This document shows positions 16,424 to 24,847 of a stretch of 39,484 nt of DNA, piece after piece. Below the pieces are notes generated by a model that saw nothing but the letters and a program-made list of their open reading frames with translations, did not search any database and was not told the origin of the DNA. Source of the stretch: Acidimicrobiaceae bacterium (GTDB lineage: Bacteria > Actinomycetota > Acidimicrobiia > Acidimicrobiales > UBA8190). The DNA is taken from assembly GCA_003151475.1 (NCBI GenBank), contig PLXQ01000044.1:1-39484 (forward strand), read 5' to 3'. The stretch's first letter is position 1, and every line of letters begins with the position of its first letter. The position numbers and the translations under genes are program-made.

Positions 16424-16866
16424 CGCACCCCTACTACCCGTCGGGCAATCCCCGCTTCAACCATGTGGCCATGAGCGTGCCGGCCGAGCTCCTCGACGAG
16501 ACGGGTCGGGCCGAGATCCTGCGCTTTTGGAACGAGGTCTTCGGCTTCGCCGAGATGCCCACCATGACCGTCGACCGCCAGCGCCTCATCTTGAGCTGCG
16601 TCCACTGGGACCAGTTCATCTTCCTGATCGCCGATGACGACTCCATGCGCTGCCCGCGTATGGACCACTTCGGTCTGGCCGTCGGTTCGCGCGCCGAGCT
16701 CGAAGGGGTGGCCGAGCGGGCCAAGGCTTTCCGCGCCCACGACGACCGCGTCGACCTCATCGACCTCCATGTCGATGATCAGGGCCCGATCAAGATCCAC
16801 TCGCTGTACGTGAAGTACCTCCTGCCGCTGATGTGCGAGCTGCAGTACTGGGAGTTCGCCCAGTGA
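16420..16866 (+). CDS. VOC-superfamily (glyoxalase-fold) protein
   Basis: The frame is open far upstream, but GTG 16420 overlaps the ADH stop by four bases, giving 148 residues. The VOC pattern is seen in two halves: FNHVAMSVPA with FWNEVFGF, and later MDHFGLAVGSR ending in MCELQYWEF, whose Glu is at the usual metal position. VOC enzymes include dioxygenases, isomerases and epimerases; the exact role is not recognisable. It is the fifth gene of the operon and is followed by an F420-type oxidoreductase after ten bases. Confidence 0.8.
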   Translation: MTHPYYPSGNPRFNHVAMSVPAELLDETGRAEILRFWNEVFGFAEMPTMTVDRQRLILSCVHWDQFIFLIADDDSMRCPRMDHFGLAVGSRAELEGVAERAKAFRAHDDRVDLIDLHVDDQGPIKIHSLYVKYLLPLMCELQYWEFAQ

Positions 16867-16876
16867 CCGTGTTCCC

Positions 16877-17854
16877 GTGACGAAGCCCTTGCGCTTCGGG
16901 GTCTTCGTGCCCCAGGGCTGGAAGCTCGAGTACACGGGTTGGTCGGCGGCCGACGCCTGGGCCCGGTCGGTGGAGCTGGCCCGGCAGGCCGAACAGCTCG
17001 GCTACGACCACCTCTGGGTCTACGACCATGTGGAGACCGTGCCCCGGCGCGAAGCGACCCACGTCTTCGAGGCGTACACCATGCTGGCGGCTCTCTCCCA
17101 GCGCACCAGCACCATCAAGCTGGGTGAGCTCGTCACCTGCGCGTCCTACCGCAACGTCGGGCTCCTGGCCAAAGAAGCGGCCTGCATCGACGTGTACTCG
17201 GGGGGACGGCTCATCCTGGGTCTCGGGGCGGGCTGGTTCGGACGTGAGTACGAGGCCTACGGCTACCCGTACCTGGCCGACCGTGAACGGCTGCGTGTCC
17301 TCGACGAGTCCCTCGAAGTGATCAGGCGACTGTGGAGCGAGGAGACCGTCACCTTCGACGGGGAGCATCTCCACTTCGTCGGCGCCTATTGCGATCCGAA
17401 GCCCATCCAGCAACTGCCGCCGCTGTTGGTGGGCGGTGGCGGCGAACAGGTGAACCTGCGCATCGCGGCGCGCCACGCCGATGCCACCAACTGGCAGGTC
17501 GATCTGGAGTCCTTCGTCCGCAAGTCGGGGCTGCTGGCCCGCTACTGCGAGGAGATCGGCCGCCCCGCCGATGCCGTCACCCGCACCCACGGGCCCGACT
17601 GCCGGTTGTTCGACACCGAGGCCGAGGCCCGGGCGTGGTGCGAGGAACCCGACGGCGGAAACCTCTGGGGCGGGGAACCGGTGGATACCTACCTGGCCGA
17701 CAATTTGGTGGGGACGCCGGAGCAGGTGGTGGAGAAGACACAGGCCTTCATCGACGCCGGGTGCAGTGAATTCATCCTCTGGCTCCGGGACTTCCCCGGA
17801 GACGAGACCCTGCGGCGATTTATGGCCGAGGTGGTGCCGAAGCTCCGGCAGTAG
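16877..17854 (+). CDS. LLM-class F420-dependent oxidoreductase
   Basis: The 325-residue protein is a bacterial luciferase-like TIM barrel. Motifs are FGVFVPQGWKLEYTGW at the start, YDHLWVYDHVE, the GGRLILGLGAGWFGREYEAYGY stretch (residues about 112-133), and PPLLVGGGGEQVNLRIAARHAD. These match F420-dependent reductases and monooxygenases of actinobacteria. GTG 16877 is ten bases behind the VOC stop. It probably performs a hydride-transfer step on a pathway intermediate; the substrate is not known. Confidence 0.87.
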   Translation: MTKPLRFGVFVPQGWKLEYTGWSAADAWARSVELARQAEQLGYDHLWVYDHVETVPRREATHVFEAYTMLAALSQRTSTIKLGELVTCASYRNVGLLAKEAACIDVYSGGRLILGLGAGWFGREYEAYGYPYLADRERLRVLDESLEVIRRLWSEETVTFDGEHLHFVGAYCDPKPIQQLPPLLVGGGGEQVNLRIAARHADATNWQVDLESFVRKSGLLARYCEEIGRPADAVTRTHGPDCRLFDTEAEARAWCEEPDGGNLWGGEPVDTYLADNLVGTPEQVVEKTQAFIDAGCSEFILWLRDFPGDETLRRFMAEVVPKLRQ

Positions 17855-17863
17855 CGTGCGGCC

Positions 17864-18670
17864 ATGACGAACAAACCGATCGCCCTGGTGACCGGGGCGT
17901 CGTCCGGGCTCGGGGAGAATTTCGCCCGAGCGCTGGCCGCCTCGGGTCACGACCTCGTCCTCGTGGCCCGGACCGGGCCCGCTCTCGAGAAGCTGGCCGG
18001 TGAGCTCGAACAGAGCCACGGAGCCAAATGCGAAGTGCTGGTGGCCGACCTGGCTGATGCCGACCAGCGGGCCACCGTGGCAGCCCGGATCACCGACGGG
18101 GCGGTGGTCGACACCGTGATCAACAACGCCGGCTTCGGCCACTACGGCGCCTTCAGCGGCCTTCCCCTCACCGGCGAGGTCGGTCAGATCGAGGTCAACA
18201 TCCTCGCCCTCGTCACCTTGAGCCACGCCGCTCTCGGCGTCATGGTGCCGCGCCGCAGCGGCAAGCTGCTGAACGTGTCGTCCATCGGCGCCTTCGCTCC
18301 GGCACCGGGCGGCGCCACCTATTCCGCCACCAAGGCCTTCGTCCTGTCGTTCACCGAGGCCCTCCACGACGAGGTGATGAAGGACGGCGTCCACGTCACC
18401 GCACTGTGCCCGGGCTTTACCCGTACCGATTTCCAGCAGCGGGCGGGAGTCAAGACGTCCGGAGTACCGAACGCGGCATGGAGCGACGCGGCCTCCGTGG
18501 TAGCAGCAGGCCTGGCCGCCCTCGACCGCAACCAGGCCGTCTGTGTCCCCGGTGTCCTGAACAAATTCGTCGCCGTCTCACCACGCTTCGGCCCCCGGGG
18601 CCTGACCCGGCGGATATCCGCGGGAGTGATGAAGCGGCTCGATGCGCCTCAGGCGCCAGCGCCGGGATAA
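17864..18670 (+). CDS. SDR-family dehydrogenase (DltE-like)
   Basis: The 268-residue protein has ALVTGASSGLGENFA, NNAGFG, Ser in LLNVSSIGAFA, and the catalytic YSATK with CPGFTRTDF after it. This pattern places it in the COG0300 (DltE-type) SDR group. The ATG at 17864 begins nine bases after the upstream stop. It is the last gene of the operon. Its final 22 bases overlap, in antisense, the end of the FadD-like gene arriving from the other side, so no terminator space exists between the two operons. Confidence 0.88.
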   Translation: MTNKPIALVTGASSGLGENFARALAASGHDLVLVARTGPALEKLAGELEQSHGAKCEVLVADLADADQRATVAARITDGAVVDTVINNAGFGHYGAFSGLPLTGEVGQIEVNILALVTLSHAALGVMVPRRSGKLLNVSSIGAFAPAPGGATYSATKAFVLSFTEALHDEVMKDGVHVTALCPGFTRTDFQQRAGVKTSGVPNAAWSDAASVVAAGLAALDRNQAVCVPGVLNKFVAVSPRFGPRGLTRRISAGVMKRLDAPQAPAPG

Positions 18671-20226
18671 CCGCCGCCACCGAAGCGATCGTCGAGGGCG
18701 TCGTAGTCGACGGCGAAGCCCTGACGGGGAATGGCGTCGACGAATTCGACCGCTTTGGGCTTCTTGTACGACGCGATCCTCTCGCGGCAATGGTTGATGA
18801 TCTCGTCGGCCGTGGCCGTCTGCCCCTCGGCCAGGACCACGATGGCCGTCACGTTCTGGTCCCACTTGGGATCGGGGACGCCGATGATGGCGGCGTCGGC
18901 CACCGCCGGATGGCTCTTCAGACAGGCCTCGACCTCAGCGGGGTAGATGTTCTCGGCCGCCGACTTGATGAGCCGGCCCTTGGGCCCCACGAACGTGAGC
19001 GAGCCGTCGGCCTCGATACGGCCGAGGTCGTTGGTGTGGTGCCACCCGCCGGCCTGCCGCACCGTGTTCAGCTCGGGACGGTTGAAGTAGCCGTTCATGA
19101 CCGTCGGTCCCCGGACGCCGATCTCGCCCGTCTCGCCTGCCGGCAGTTCCTCGCCATCGGGGCTGAGCATGGCGATGCGCACGAATGGGGCGGGGCGGCC
19201 GCTCGAACCGATGCTCGGTTGCAGGGCGTTCAAGGTGGCCATCCCCATCACCTCGGTCTGGCCGTAGCCGGCCGGCTTCTGGCCCCACCCGCTCGTGTCG
19301 ACGGTGATCATGGCCGTCCACTCGGGCTTTCCCGGGAAGGCCCGCAGCGTCTTCAGGTTGTAGCGGCCGTCGACGTTGAGCTCGATGATCTGATCCATGG
19401 TGGGTCCCATGATGAACCCGCCCGTACAGCCCTCTTCGACGATGAGCCGGCACAGCTCCTCGGCGTCGGCGCGTGGGGTGAAGACGTTCGTCCCCCCCGA
19501 CAGAAAGGTGGCCAGGGTCGTCATGAAGGTGGCCACGTGGAACAGCGGACCGCAGTTCAGGTAGACGTAGTCGGCCCCGACGCCCTGGATCTGGGCCATG
19601 AAAGACCCCTGGACCACGAGGGCGCGGTGCGACAGCAGAGCGCCGTTGGGGCTGCCGGTGAAGGCGGCCGTGTACATCATGAGCACGGCCGTGGCCTCAT
19701 CGATGGCGACGCCCGGATCGATGGTCGGGGCTGTGGAGATGAACGCCTCGTAGCTCCCGTCGCCCTCCCCGTCGTGCTGCAGCCACAAAGCCTTCGACCC
19801 CGTGTCCTGGCGCACCTGGCGCAAGGTCTCGCCGATCTCCGCCTCCTGCCAGAACACAACCGAGGGATCGGCGTCGTTCACCACGAAGGCGAACTCGTCG
19901 GCACTCTGGCGCCAGTTGGCCGGGCAGAACACCGCTCCCACCTTGGCCGCCGCCAGCAGCCCCTCGATCAGCCGGTGGCAGTTCTGTCCCAGCCACAACA
20001 GCCGGTCGCCCTCGCCCACCCCGGCCCCCGCCAGCGCGTGGGACAGTTGGTTCACCCGGGCATCGAGGGCGGGGAAGTCGAGCCGGTATTCCCCGCAGAC
20101 GGCCCCGAGCGACCCGGGCCGGTTGCGGGTGTGGTCGCGCAGGACGTCGGCCAGGGTGACCTGGTGCATCACGTCAGGCCGAATGTGCGTCGAGTGCGTC
20201 AGGTGCGTCGAATGGGTCGCTGTCAT
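18649..20226 (-). CDS. FadD-like acyl-CoA synthetase homolog with altered catalytic motifs
   Basis: Translation from ATG 20226 (ATGA overlap with the PaaK-like stop) gives 525 residues of the ANL adenylate-forming fold. The phosphate loop reads YTAAFTGSPNGALLSH instead of YTSGTTGxPKG, so the usual Lys is Asn. The adenine motif is GYGQTEVMG. The hinge is TNDLGRIEADGSL, and GRLIKSAAENIYPAEVE is typical. The C-terminal Lys motif (PRTxxGK) is replaced by IPRQGFAVDYDALDD, with no Lys. It may be a specialised or non-adenylating ligase. The N-terminus contains a His/Thr-rich repeat (HSTHLTHSTH). Confidence 0.84.
   Translation of the reverse strand: MTATHSTHLTHSTHIRPDVMHQVTLADVLRDHTRNRPGSLGAVCGEYRLDFPALDARVNQLSHALAGAGVGEGDRLLWLGQNCHRLIEGLLAAAKVGAVFCPANWRQSADEFAFVVNDADPSVVFWQEAEIGETLRQVRQDTGSKALWLQHDGEGDGSYEAFISTAPTIDPGVAIDEATAVLMMYTAAFTGSPNGALLSHRALVVQGSFMAQIQGVGADYVYLNCGPLFHVATFMTTLATFLSGGTNVFTPRADAEELCRLIVEEGCTGGFIMGPTMDQIIELNVDGRYNLKTLRAFPGKPEWTAMITVDTSGWGQKPAGYGQTEVMGMATLNALQPSIGSSGRPAPFVRIAMLSPDGEELPAGETGEIGVRGPTVMNGYFNRPELNTVRQAGGWHHTNDLGRIEADGSLTFVGPKGRLIKSAAENIYPAEVEACLKSHPAVADAAIIGVPDPKWDQNVTAIVVLAEGQTATADEIINHCRERIASYKKPKAVEFVDAIPRQGFAVDYDALDDRFGGGGYPGAGA
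20179..20214. repeat. 18-bp imperfect tandem repeat at the fadD-like start
   Basis: Two 18-base units (20179-20196 and 20197-20214) share the core GTGCGTCGARTG. On the minus strand they encode the N-terminal HSTH-LT-HSTH-IR of the FadD-like protein. It is similar in size to repeats at other gene junctions in this window. Confidence 0.6.
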
Positions 20227-21545
20227 TCGTCGACCACCCGCGCCGCCTTGTAGCCCTCCCGGGGAAGGGTCTCCCGGGCGAGCACGGTGACGGTGGCGTC
20301 GACCCCGAGCTTGTCGCGGATGACGGCCGCGCACCGCGCCGCGGTTTCGACGTCGTCGCCCCCGGCTCCTGTGCCCCGCTCGACGCGCACCACGAGCGGT
20401 CGGGCGTCCTCGGTCGGGCGTACCATCTGCCACTCGAGGGTGGGTTCGTTGATCTCCCCGACGCCGCGCAGGGCGGCCTCCACCTCGTTGGCCTGGAACC
20501 GGGTGCCCTGCACGGCGATCAGGTCCTTGAAGCGACCGCCCCACAGGCCGCGGATGGAGGTCTCACCGCACGAGCAGGGCTCACGCAGAATGGCGCAGGC
20601 CTCTTCGAGGTCGTAGCGCAGAAGGCCGTTGTCGCGGTCCAGGGTGGTGACGACCAGGTCACCCCATTCGCCGTCGGCCACCTCGGCCCCGGTGGCCGGG
20701 TCGACGGCCTGGACGATGCCCCAGTCCTCGTTGATGTGGGCCCCGGGCATCTCGCCGCAGGCGCCGCCCACGTAGGCGTAGCACTCGGCCCCCGCCGTCA
20801 TGAGGGGCATCCCCTTGCCCATCCCGAAGCCGGGCATGCCCTTGAACTCGAGGCCGGCGTCCTTCGGGTCGATCCCGAGCTTGTTCGCCACCTCGAAGAA
20901 CCGCCCGGTGGAGAAGCCCATGAAGGGGATGTCCGGTGTCACTCTGGTCCAGAAGCGCAGACCCTGTTCGGCCAGCTCGTCGGTGTCGGGCGGCGGGACC
21001 CAGATGTTCAGCATGCCGAAGTACTCGTAGGAGCCCGACAGCATGGGACCACCGCCGTAGAGGTAGGCGGGGTGGGCGTGGGTGACGATCATCCCCGGCC
21101 GGTGCCCGTAGCGCCACCACACCCGGGCCGACGATTCGTACTCGATCCACAGGTCACGTCGTGTCCAGATGGAGATGGTGGGAGTACCTGTCGTCCCCGT
21201 CGACTGCCCGACCCGCACGGCCTGGCGCGGGTCGGTGAACCGGTACGTCCCCCACGGCGGGGCGGCGCCTTCGGAGTCCCGCAGGTCCTGCTTCACGGTG
21301 AGCGGAATGTGGCGGATGTCGTCGAGCGACTTGATGTCGTCGGGAGAGGTGATCCCGGCGGCGGTCAACTTGTCTCTGAACAGAGGGACCGGGTTGTTGA
21401 ACACCTTGGTCAGCAGAGCTCCCAGACGCTCTTCCTGCAGGGCCCGCATCCGCTCGCGGTCCATGGTCTGGATCTCGGGATCCCAGAATTTCTGCGCGGT
21501 GTCGCGCGGTGGTGGTCCGAAGACCTCAGGCCCGTAGCTCGGCAT
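20223..21545 (-). CDS. Phenylacetate-CoA ligase-like (PaaK family) acyl-CoA ligase
   Basis: The 440-residue protein belongs to the PaaK branch of adenylate-forming enzymes. It has a short N-terminal helical region (MRALQEERLGALLTKVF), a phosphate loop QSTGTTGTPT, GLWGGRFKDLIAVQGTRF near the hinge, and a C-terminal PREGYKAARVVDE with the catalytic Lys. It would convert an aromatic or cyclic carboxylate to its CoA thioester with ATP. It sits between the acyl-CoA dehydrogenase and the FadD-like gene in one operon. The ATG at 21545 has GAGGAGAGAAG upstream. Confidence 0.88.
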   Translation of the reverse strand: MPSYGPEVFGPPPRDTAQKFWDPEIQTMDRERMRALQEERLGALLTKVFNNPVPLFRDKLTAAGITSPDDIKSLDDIRHIPLTVKQDLRDSEGAAPPWGTYRFTDPRQAVRVGQSTGTTGTPTISIWTRRDLWIEYESSARVWWRYGHRPGMIVTHAHPAYLYGGGPMLSGSYEYFGMLNIWVPPPDTDELAEQGLRFWTRVTPDIPFMGFSTGRFFEVANKLGIDPKDAGLEFKGMPGFGMGKGMPLMTAGAECYAYVGGACGEMPGAHINEDWGIVQAVDPATGAEVADGEWGDLVVTTLDRDNGLLRYDLEEACAILREPCSCGETSIRGLWGGRFKDLIAVQGTRFQANEVEAALRGVGEINEPTLEWQMVRPTEDARPLVVRVERGTGAGGDDVETAARCAAVIRDKLGVDATVTVLARETLPREGYKAARVVDE

Positions 21546-21597
21546 TCTTCTCTCCTCGTTTCCTTGCTCGATCGTTCGGTCTGCGCTGTATCTCCGG

Positions 21598-22800
21598 TTA
21601 CCGGCGGGGCAGTCCCAGCACCCGCTCGGCGATGATGTTGCGTTGGATCTCCGAGGTCCCGCCGGCGATCGTCCCGGAGAACGACTGCAACCAGTGAATC
21701 AGCCAGGCCTCGGCGTCGCCCCGGCCCACTGACGGCGCCTCGTGACGGTCGAGATCGGTGCCCTCGGCCCCGAGGGCTTCGCCGACATCGAGGGCCAGCC
21801 CCCGGCGCAGCTCGCTGCCGAGGAGCTTCAGAACCGAGTGCTCGGGCGACGCCTCGCCCTTGGCGAACTTGGAGAAGCCCCGGTAGCCGAGGAGCCGCAG
21901 GGCCTGGGACTGCACATAGGCGCGGGCCACGGTGTCGCGGAACATGGGGTCGTCGTCGAGGCGACGTCCCCCGGGCAGGGCGGTGGTGGCGGTGGCCATC
22001 ACCCGCTGCAGCATGCGCTCCAAGTTGGTGGACTCGCTGATCCACAGCATTCCCCGCTCATGGGCCAGCGAGCTCCCTGCCACCGCCCAGCCGTGGTGGA
22101 GCTCACCGACGAGGTTCTCGGCCGGGACGATCACATCGGTGAAGAAGACCTCGTTGAAATCGGCATGCTCGCGGTCGGTGAGCTCGGCGATGGGCCGGGT
22201 CTCGATGCCCGGCGTCTTCATGTCCACGATGAGCACACTGATGCCGGCGTGCTTGGGGGCATCGGGATCGCTTCTCACGAAGCAGAAGCAGTAATCGGAA
22301 TGGTGGGCTCCCGAGGTCCACACCTTCTGTCCGTTCACCACGAAGTGGTCGCCGTCGAGCTGGGCCCGGGTGCGCACAGCGGCCAGGTCGCTGCCGGCGT
22401 TGGGCTCGCTCATCCCCAGACACCAGCTGATCTCGGCCCGCAGGGTGGGTAGTGCGAAGCGCTCCTTCTGCTGCTCGGTGCCGTGGTCCAGAATCGACGG
22501 GGTGATGATGGACAGGCCCTGAGGGTTACAGCTCCGGGGTACCCCGATACGGGCCAACTCCTCGAAATAGACCATCTGCTGGACGGGGGTGGCGTTGCGG
22601 CCGCCGTACTCGGGGGGCCACCCGGGCACGAGCCAGCCGGCGTCGAAGAGCGCGCGCTGCCAGATCCGGGCCCACTCGGGGATATGGGCCGACGACACGA
22701 TCCGCTCGTGGCGGTCCTCGGCGGAGGGGAGGTGCTCCTCCATCCATTCCCGCAGCTCGGCCCGGAAGGCCTCTGTCTCGGTGTCGTAGTGCAATTGCAC
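21598..22800 (-). CDS. Acyl-CoA dehydrogenase, large FadE type
   Basis: The 400-residue protein has the full acyl-CoA dehydrogenase fold. Flavin contact motifs are CLGMSEPNAGSDLA and GQKVWTSGAHHSDY, and the C-terminal motif is IAGGTSEIQRNIIAERVLG. At the MCAD-type catalytic Glu position (YEGT) this protein has AGGT, as in many actinobacterial FadE proteins that place the base elsewhere or act as heteromers. The start is GTG 22800, without a ribosome site but exactly six bases behind a TACGAT -10, so a leaderless message is likely. It is the first gene of the operon, behind the shared palindrome. Confidence 0.9.
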   Translation of the reverse strand: MQLHYDTETEAFRAELREWMEEHLPSAEDRHERIVSSAHIPEWARIWQRALFDAGWLVPGWPPEYGGRNATPVQQMVYFEELARIGVPRSCNPQGLSIITPSILDHGTEQQKERFALPTLRAEISWCLGMSEPNAGSDLAAVRTRAQLDGDHFVVNGQKVWTSGAHHSDYCFCFVRSDPDAPKHAGISVLIVDMKTPGIETRPIAELTDREHADFNEVFFTDVIVPAENLVGELHHGWAVAGSSLAHERGMLWISESTNLERMLQRVMATATTALPGGRRLDDDPMFRDTVARAYVQSQALRLLGYRGFSKFAKGEASPEHSVLKLLGSELRRGLALDVGEALGAEGTDLDRHEAPSVGRGDAEAWLIHWLQSFSGTIAGGTSEIQRNIIAERVLGLPRR

Positions 22801-22806
22801 CCCGGG

Positions 22807-22837
22807 ATCGTAGCCCGGACACTGACACCGGCGTCAG
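22807..22837 (-). promoter_or_regulatory. Leaderless promoter with shared palindromic operator, site 2
   Basis: On the minus strand CTGACGCCGGTGTCAG (22837-22822, one mismatched pair) overlaps the -35 area. TACGAT (22812-22807) is the -10, and six bases later is the GTG at 22800. The palindrome matches site 1 at 15/16 positions, in the same orientation relative to its gene. Confidence 0.65.
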
Positions 22838-22916
22838 CCTGGCCCCGGCATCACCAGGGTCCCCAGGAGCCCCGCCACTACCATGAAGCGGCCGATGACC
22901 AGGACCGGGGAGGGAC

Positions 22917-23723
22917 GTGAGACGCGCTCGTAAGAGCACCCGCCCCGCCAATCGCTATGAGCTGTTCACCTGCGCCTGGGAGGGTCACGCCCTGGTGGGC
23001 ACCGATGCGGCGTACGTCTCCGAGGCCGATTACGCCATCGTGCGGGAGATCGACGGCATCCGCTTTTACCACTGCCTGCGCTGCTACGACTGGGTGGCCC
23101 GTCCCATTCCGGCCCATCCGGCCCGCGAGACACTGCCGGATCGGGACGAGATAGAGCTCCCGCTGCGGGGACGGTTGCTGCGCGACCGCTACGTCCTGCG
23201 CCTCATCGCCTTCGACCGGGCCATCCACGTCGTTGTTCTGAGTGTCCTGGCCGTCCTCATCTTCTTCGTCGCCGGCGACCACCGGTCCCTGGAGAGGGAC
23301 TACGCGCAGATCGTCAACGCCTTCGGCGGCCCGTCCCAGGCCCATCCCTTCCTGAGCCACTTCAAGCACTTCTTCACCATCACCTCCGCCCATCTCTATG
23401 AGGCGGGTGTCGTGGTGATCGCCTACGGGGTCCTCGAAGCCACCGAGATGGTGGGGCTGTGGTTCGCCAAGCGATGGGCCGAGTACCTGACCTTCATCGC
23501 CACTGTGGCCCTGATCCCGTTCGAGGTCTACGAACTGACGTCGTCGGTGAGCATCTTGAAGCTCATCACGTTTGTCATCAACGTGGCGATCGCCGCCTAC
23601 CTCCTGTGGTCGAAGCGGCTGTTCGGCCTGAACGGCGGCCAGAAGGCGGAGAACGAACGTCTCCGAGCGTCCATGAGCTGGGAGACCTTGGAGAGCGCGC
23701 TGCCCCCGTCGTCCGAAGCCTGA
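22917..23723 (+). CDS. DUF2127-type membrane protein
   Basis: The 268-residue protein begins with RYELFTCAWEGHALVGTDAA and a CLRCYDW Cys pair, then ELPLRGRLLRDRYVLRLIAF. This cytoplasmic head is typical of actinobacterial DUF2127 proteins. Four hydrophobic segments follow (about residues 100-118, 155-180, 188-205 and 213-230). The function of the family is unknown. GTG 22917 has GGGGAGGGAC just upstream. It diverges from the acyl-CoA dehydrogenase operon with a 116-base gap, and nothing downstream appears to be in its operon. Confidence 0.8.
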   Translation: MRRARKSTRPANRYELFTCAWEGHALVGTDAAYVSEADYAIVREIDGIRFYHCLRCYDWVARPIPAHPARETLPDRDEIELPLRGRLLRDRYVLRLIAFDRAIHVVVLSVLAVLIFFVAGDHRSLERDYAQIVNAFGGPSQAHPFLSHFKHFFTITSAHLYEAGVVVIAYGVLEATEMVGLWFAKRWAEYLTFIATVALIPFEVYELTSSVSILKLITFVINVAIAAYLLWSKRLFGLNGGQKAENERLRASMSWETLESALPPSSEA

Positions 23724-23759
23724 TACTCACGGTTCGGCACGTCCAGCGCCCCATCCGAT

Positions 23760-24063
23760 CTAACGGTCGCAGTACGGCTCGAGGAAAGCGGATCAGGTAG
23801 CCGTCGTGGCGCCAGGTTATGGGAAAGAACGCCTCGTCCATGGTGTAGTGGCCGAAGCGCTTGTAGCGGCTGTAGATGTAGCCGACGGTCTGCCACCGGT
23901 GCGATCCGCGGACGTACTCGACGGTGCCGCCCAGCGCGGTGGTGTCCTCCAGGGCTATCCAGCAACTGACCCAGTCCGGGGCACCGCCCACCGTTCGTAG
24001 CTCGAGTCCTGGTGGAACCCGAGGGGTCTGCCGCCGGGAGGCATCCACAGGACGTTGTCCGCG
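23760..24063 (-). pseudogene. Phytanoyl-CoA dioxygenase (PhyH) pseudogene
   Basis: Reading the minus strand gives DNVLWMPPGGRPLGFHQDSS, the part with the first Fe(II) His-x-Asp. A shift at a C4 run (23981-23978) moves the frame to DWVSCWIALEDTTALGGTVE and then VRGSHRW. The text then jumps at about 23888 straight to GYIYSRYKRFGHYTMDEAFF, which in intact family members lies after the second iron His. A second shift near 23782 is needed to reach FLEPYCDR and a TAG at 23762-23760. So the gene lacks its N-terminus, has an internal deletion that removes the second iron ligand, and carries two frameshifts. It cannot make a working 2-oxoglutarate dioxygenase. The expected intact order is from memory of the family. 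Confidence 0.75.
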
Positions 24064-24217
24064 CATTTGCCCGACGTGCGGAACGCTCGAGGACAAGCCC
24101 TACGATTTGTCGGCCGAACAGAAGACGCTGGGCGAGCCCTGTCCCAATTGCGGCTTCAACTTTCCCGTGGCCCAGGAGACCCCGAACAGCACGGCGGTAT
24201 TCAAGGACCTCATGTAG
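24049..24217 (+). pseudogene. Zinc-ribbon gene remnant
   Basis: The plus strand encodes RCPRICPTCGTLEDKPYDLS, then GEPCPNCGFNFPVAQETP, and ends VFKDLM with a stop at 24215-24217. The two CxxC pairs look like a zinc ribbon. There is no start codon with a ribosome site: the frame upstream runs into antisense of the PhyH pseudogene. It is most likely the 3' end of a lost gene joined to the PhyH remnant near 24050-24063. A small functional gene with a non-standard start is less likely. Confidence 0.5.
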
Positions 24218-24241
24218 CCGCCGGCGGTCCGCGAAGGTGCG

Positions 24242-24820
24242 CTAAGGGCGTTTGAGGCCCGCCAGCAGTTGTCGCGACGCGGCCTGAAAGCGAGCGATGC
24301 CGCCGAAGGGCCGGGCTACGAGCATGGCGCCTTCCAGACTGCTCACGATCACCCGGGCCGTGTCGCGCGCTGAGCCGGTGAAATGCAGGGTGCCGTCGCC
24401 GCGACCGTGTTCGAGGACGGCCGTCAGCCATACCTCGTTATTGTCGAAGAACCGGACCACCGTGTCGCGCATCGGTGCCGGGAGGGTCTGGTACTCGGCC
24501 GCCAACATGCCGCACAGGCACATCCGCTCCATGCGCAGGACGTCGAGGTACAGATCGGCGTAGGCGTCGAGTCGGGCCGGCGCATCGAGCACCCGCGTTT
24601 CAATCCCGGCCACGGCTTCGGAGAAGCGCGCGGTGTAGCGGGTCATGAGGGCCTCACCGAGCTCGGATTTGCCGGCGAAGTGATAGTGGAGTGCCGCCTT
24701 CGTGATGTGCAGTTCGGCGGCGACGTCGGCATAGCTGAAGCCGTTGAAGCCGCGGACCTGTACCAGCCGCTCGGCCACGTCAAGGATCTGCGTGGCCGTG
24801 TCGACCGTGGACGTCTTCAT
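24242..24820 (-). CDS. TetR/AcrR-family transcriptional regulator
   Basis: The 192-residue protein has the TetR HTH: ATQILDVAERLVQVRGFNGF, then SYADVAAELHITKAALHYHF and AGKSELGEALM. The C-terminal half (ALMTRYTARFSEAVAGIE onwards, with CLCGMLAAEY) resembles the AcrR/YxaF-type ligand domain with conserved Cys residues. ATG 24820 has AAGGATCGAG upstream. It is divergent from a cupin / DUF1059 / VOC operon with a near-palindrome between them, so it most likely represses that operon and itself. Confidence 0.9.
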   Translation of the reverse strand: MKTSTVDTATQILDVAERLVQVRGFNGFSYADVAAELHITKAALHYHFAGKSELGEALMTRYTARFSEAVAGIETRVLDAPARLDAYADLYLDVLRMERMCLCGMLAAEYQTLPAPMRDTVVRFFDNNEVWLTAVLEHGRGDGTLHFTGSARDTARVIVSSLEGAMLVARPFGGIARFQAASRQLLAGLKRP

Positions 24821-24847
24821 GGCTCGATCCTTCGTACGGCTGCCACG

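Noticed and set aside
23924..24048. ATG-initiated N-terminal part of the open frame that ends in the zinc-ribbon fragment
   Set aside because: This part is antisense to recognisable PhyH pseudogene text and has no ribosome site, so it is not a real N-terminus for the zinc ribbon.
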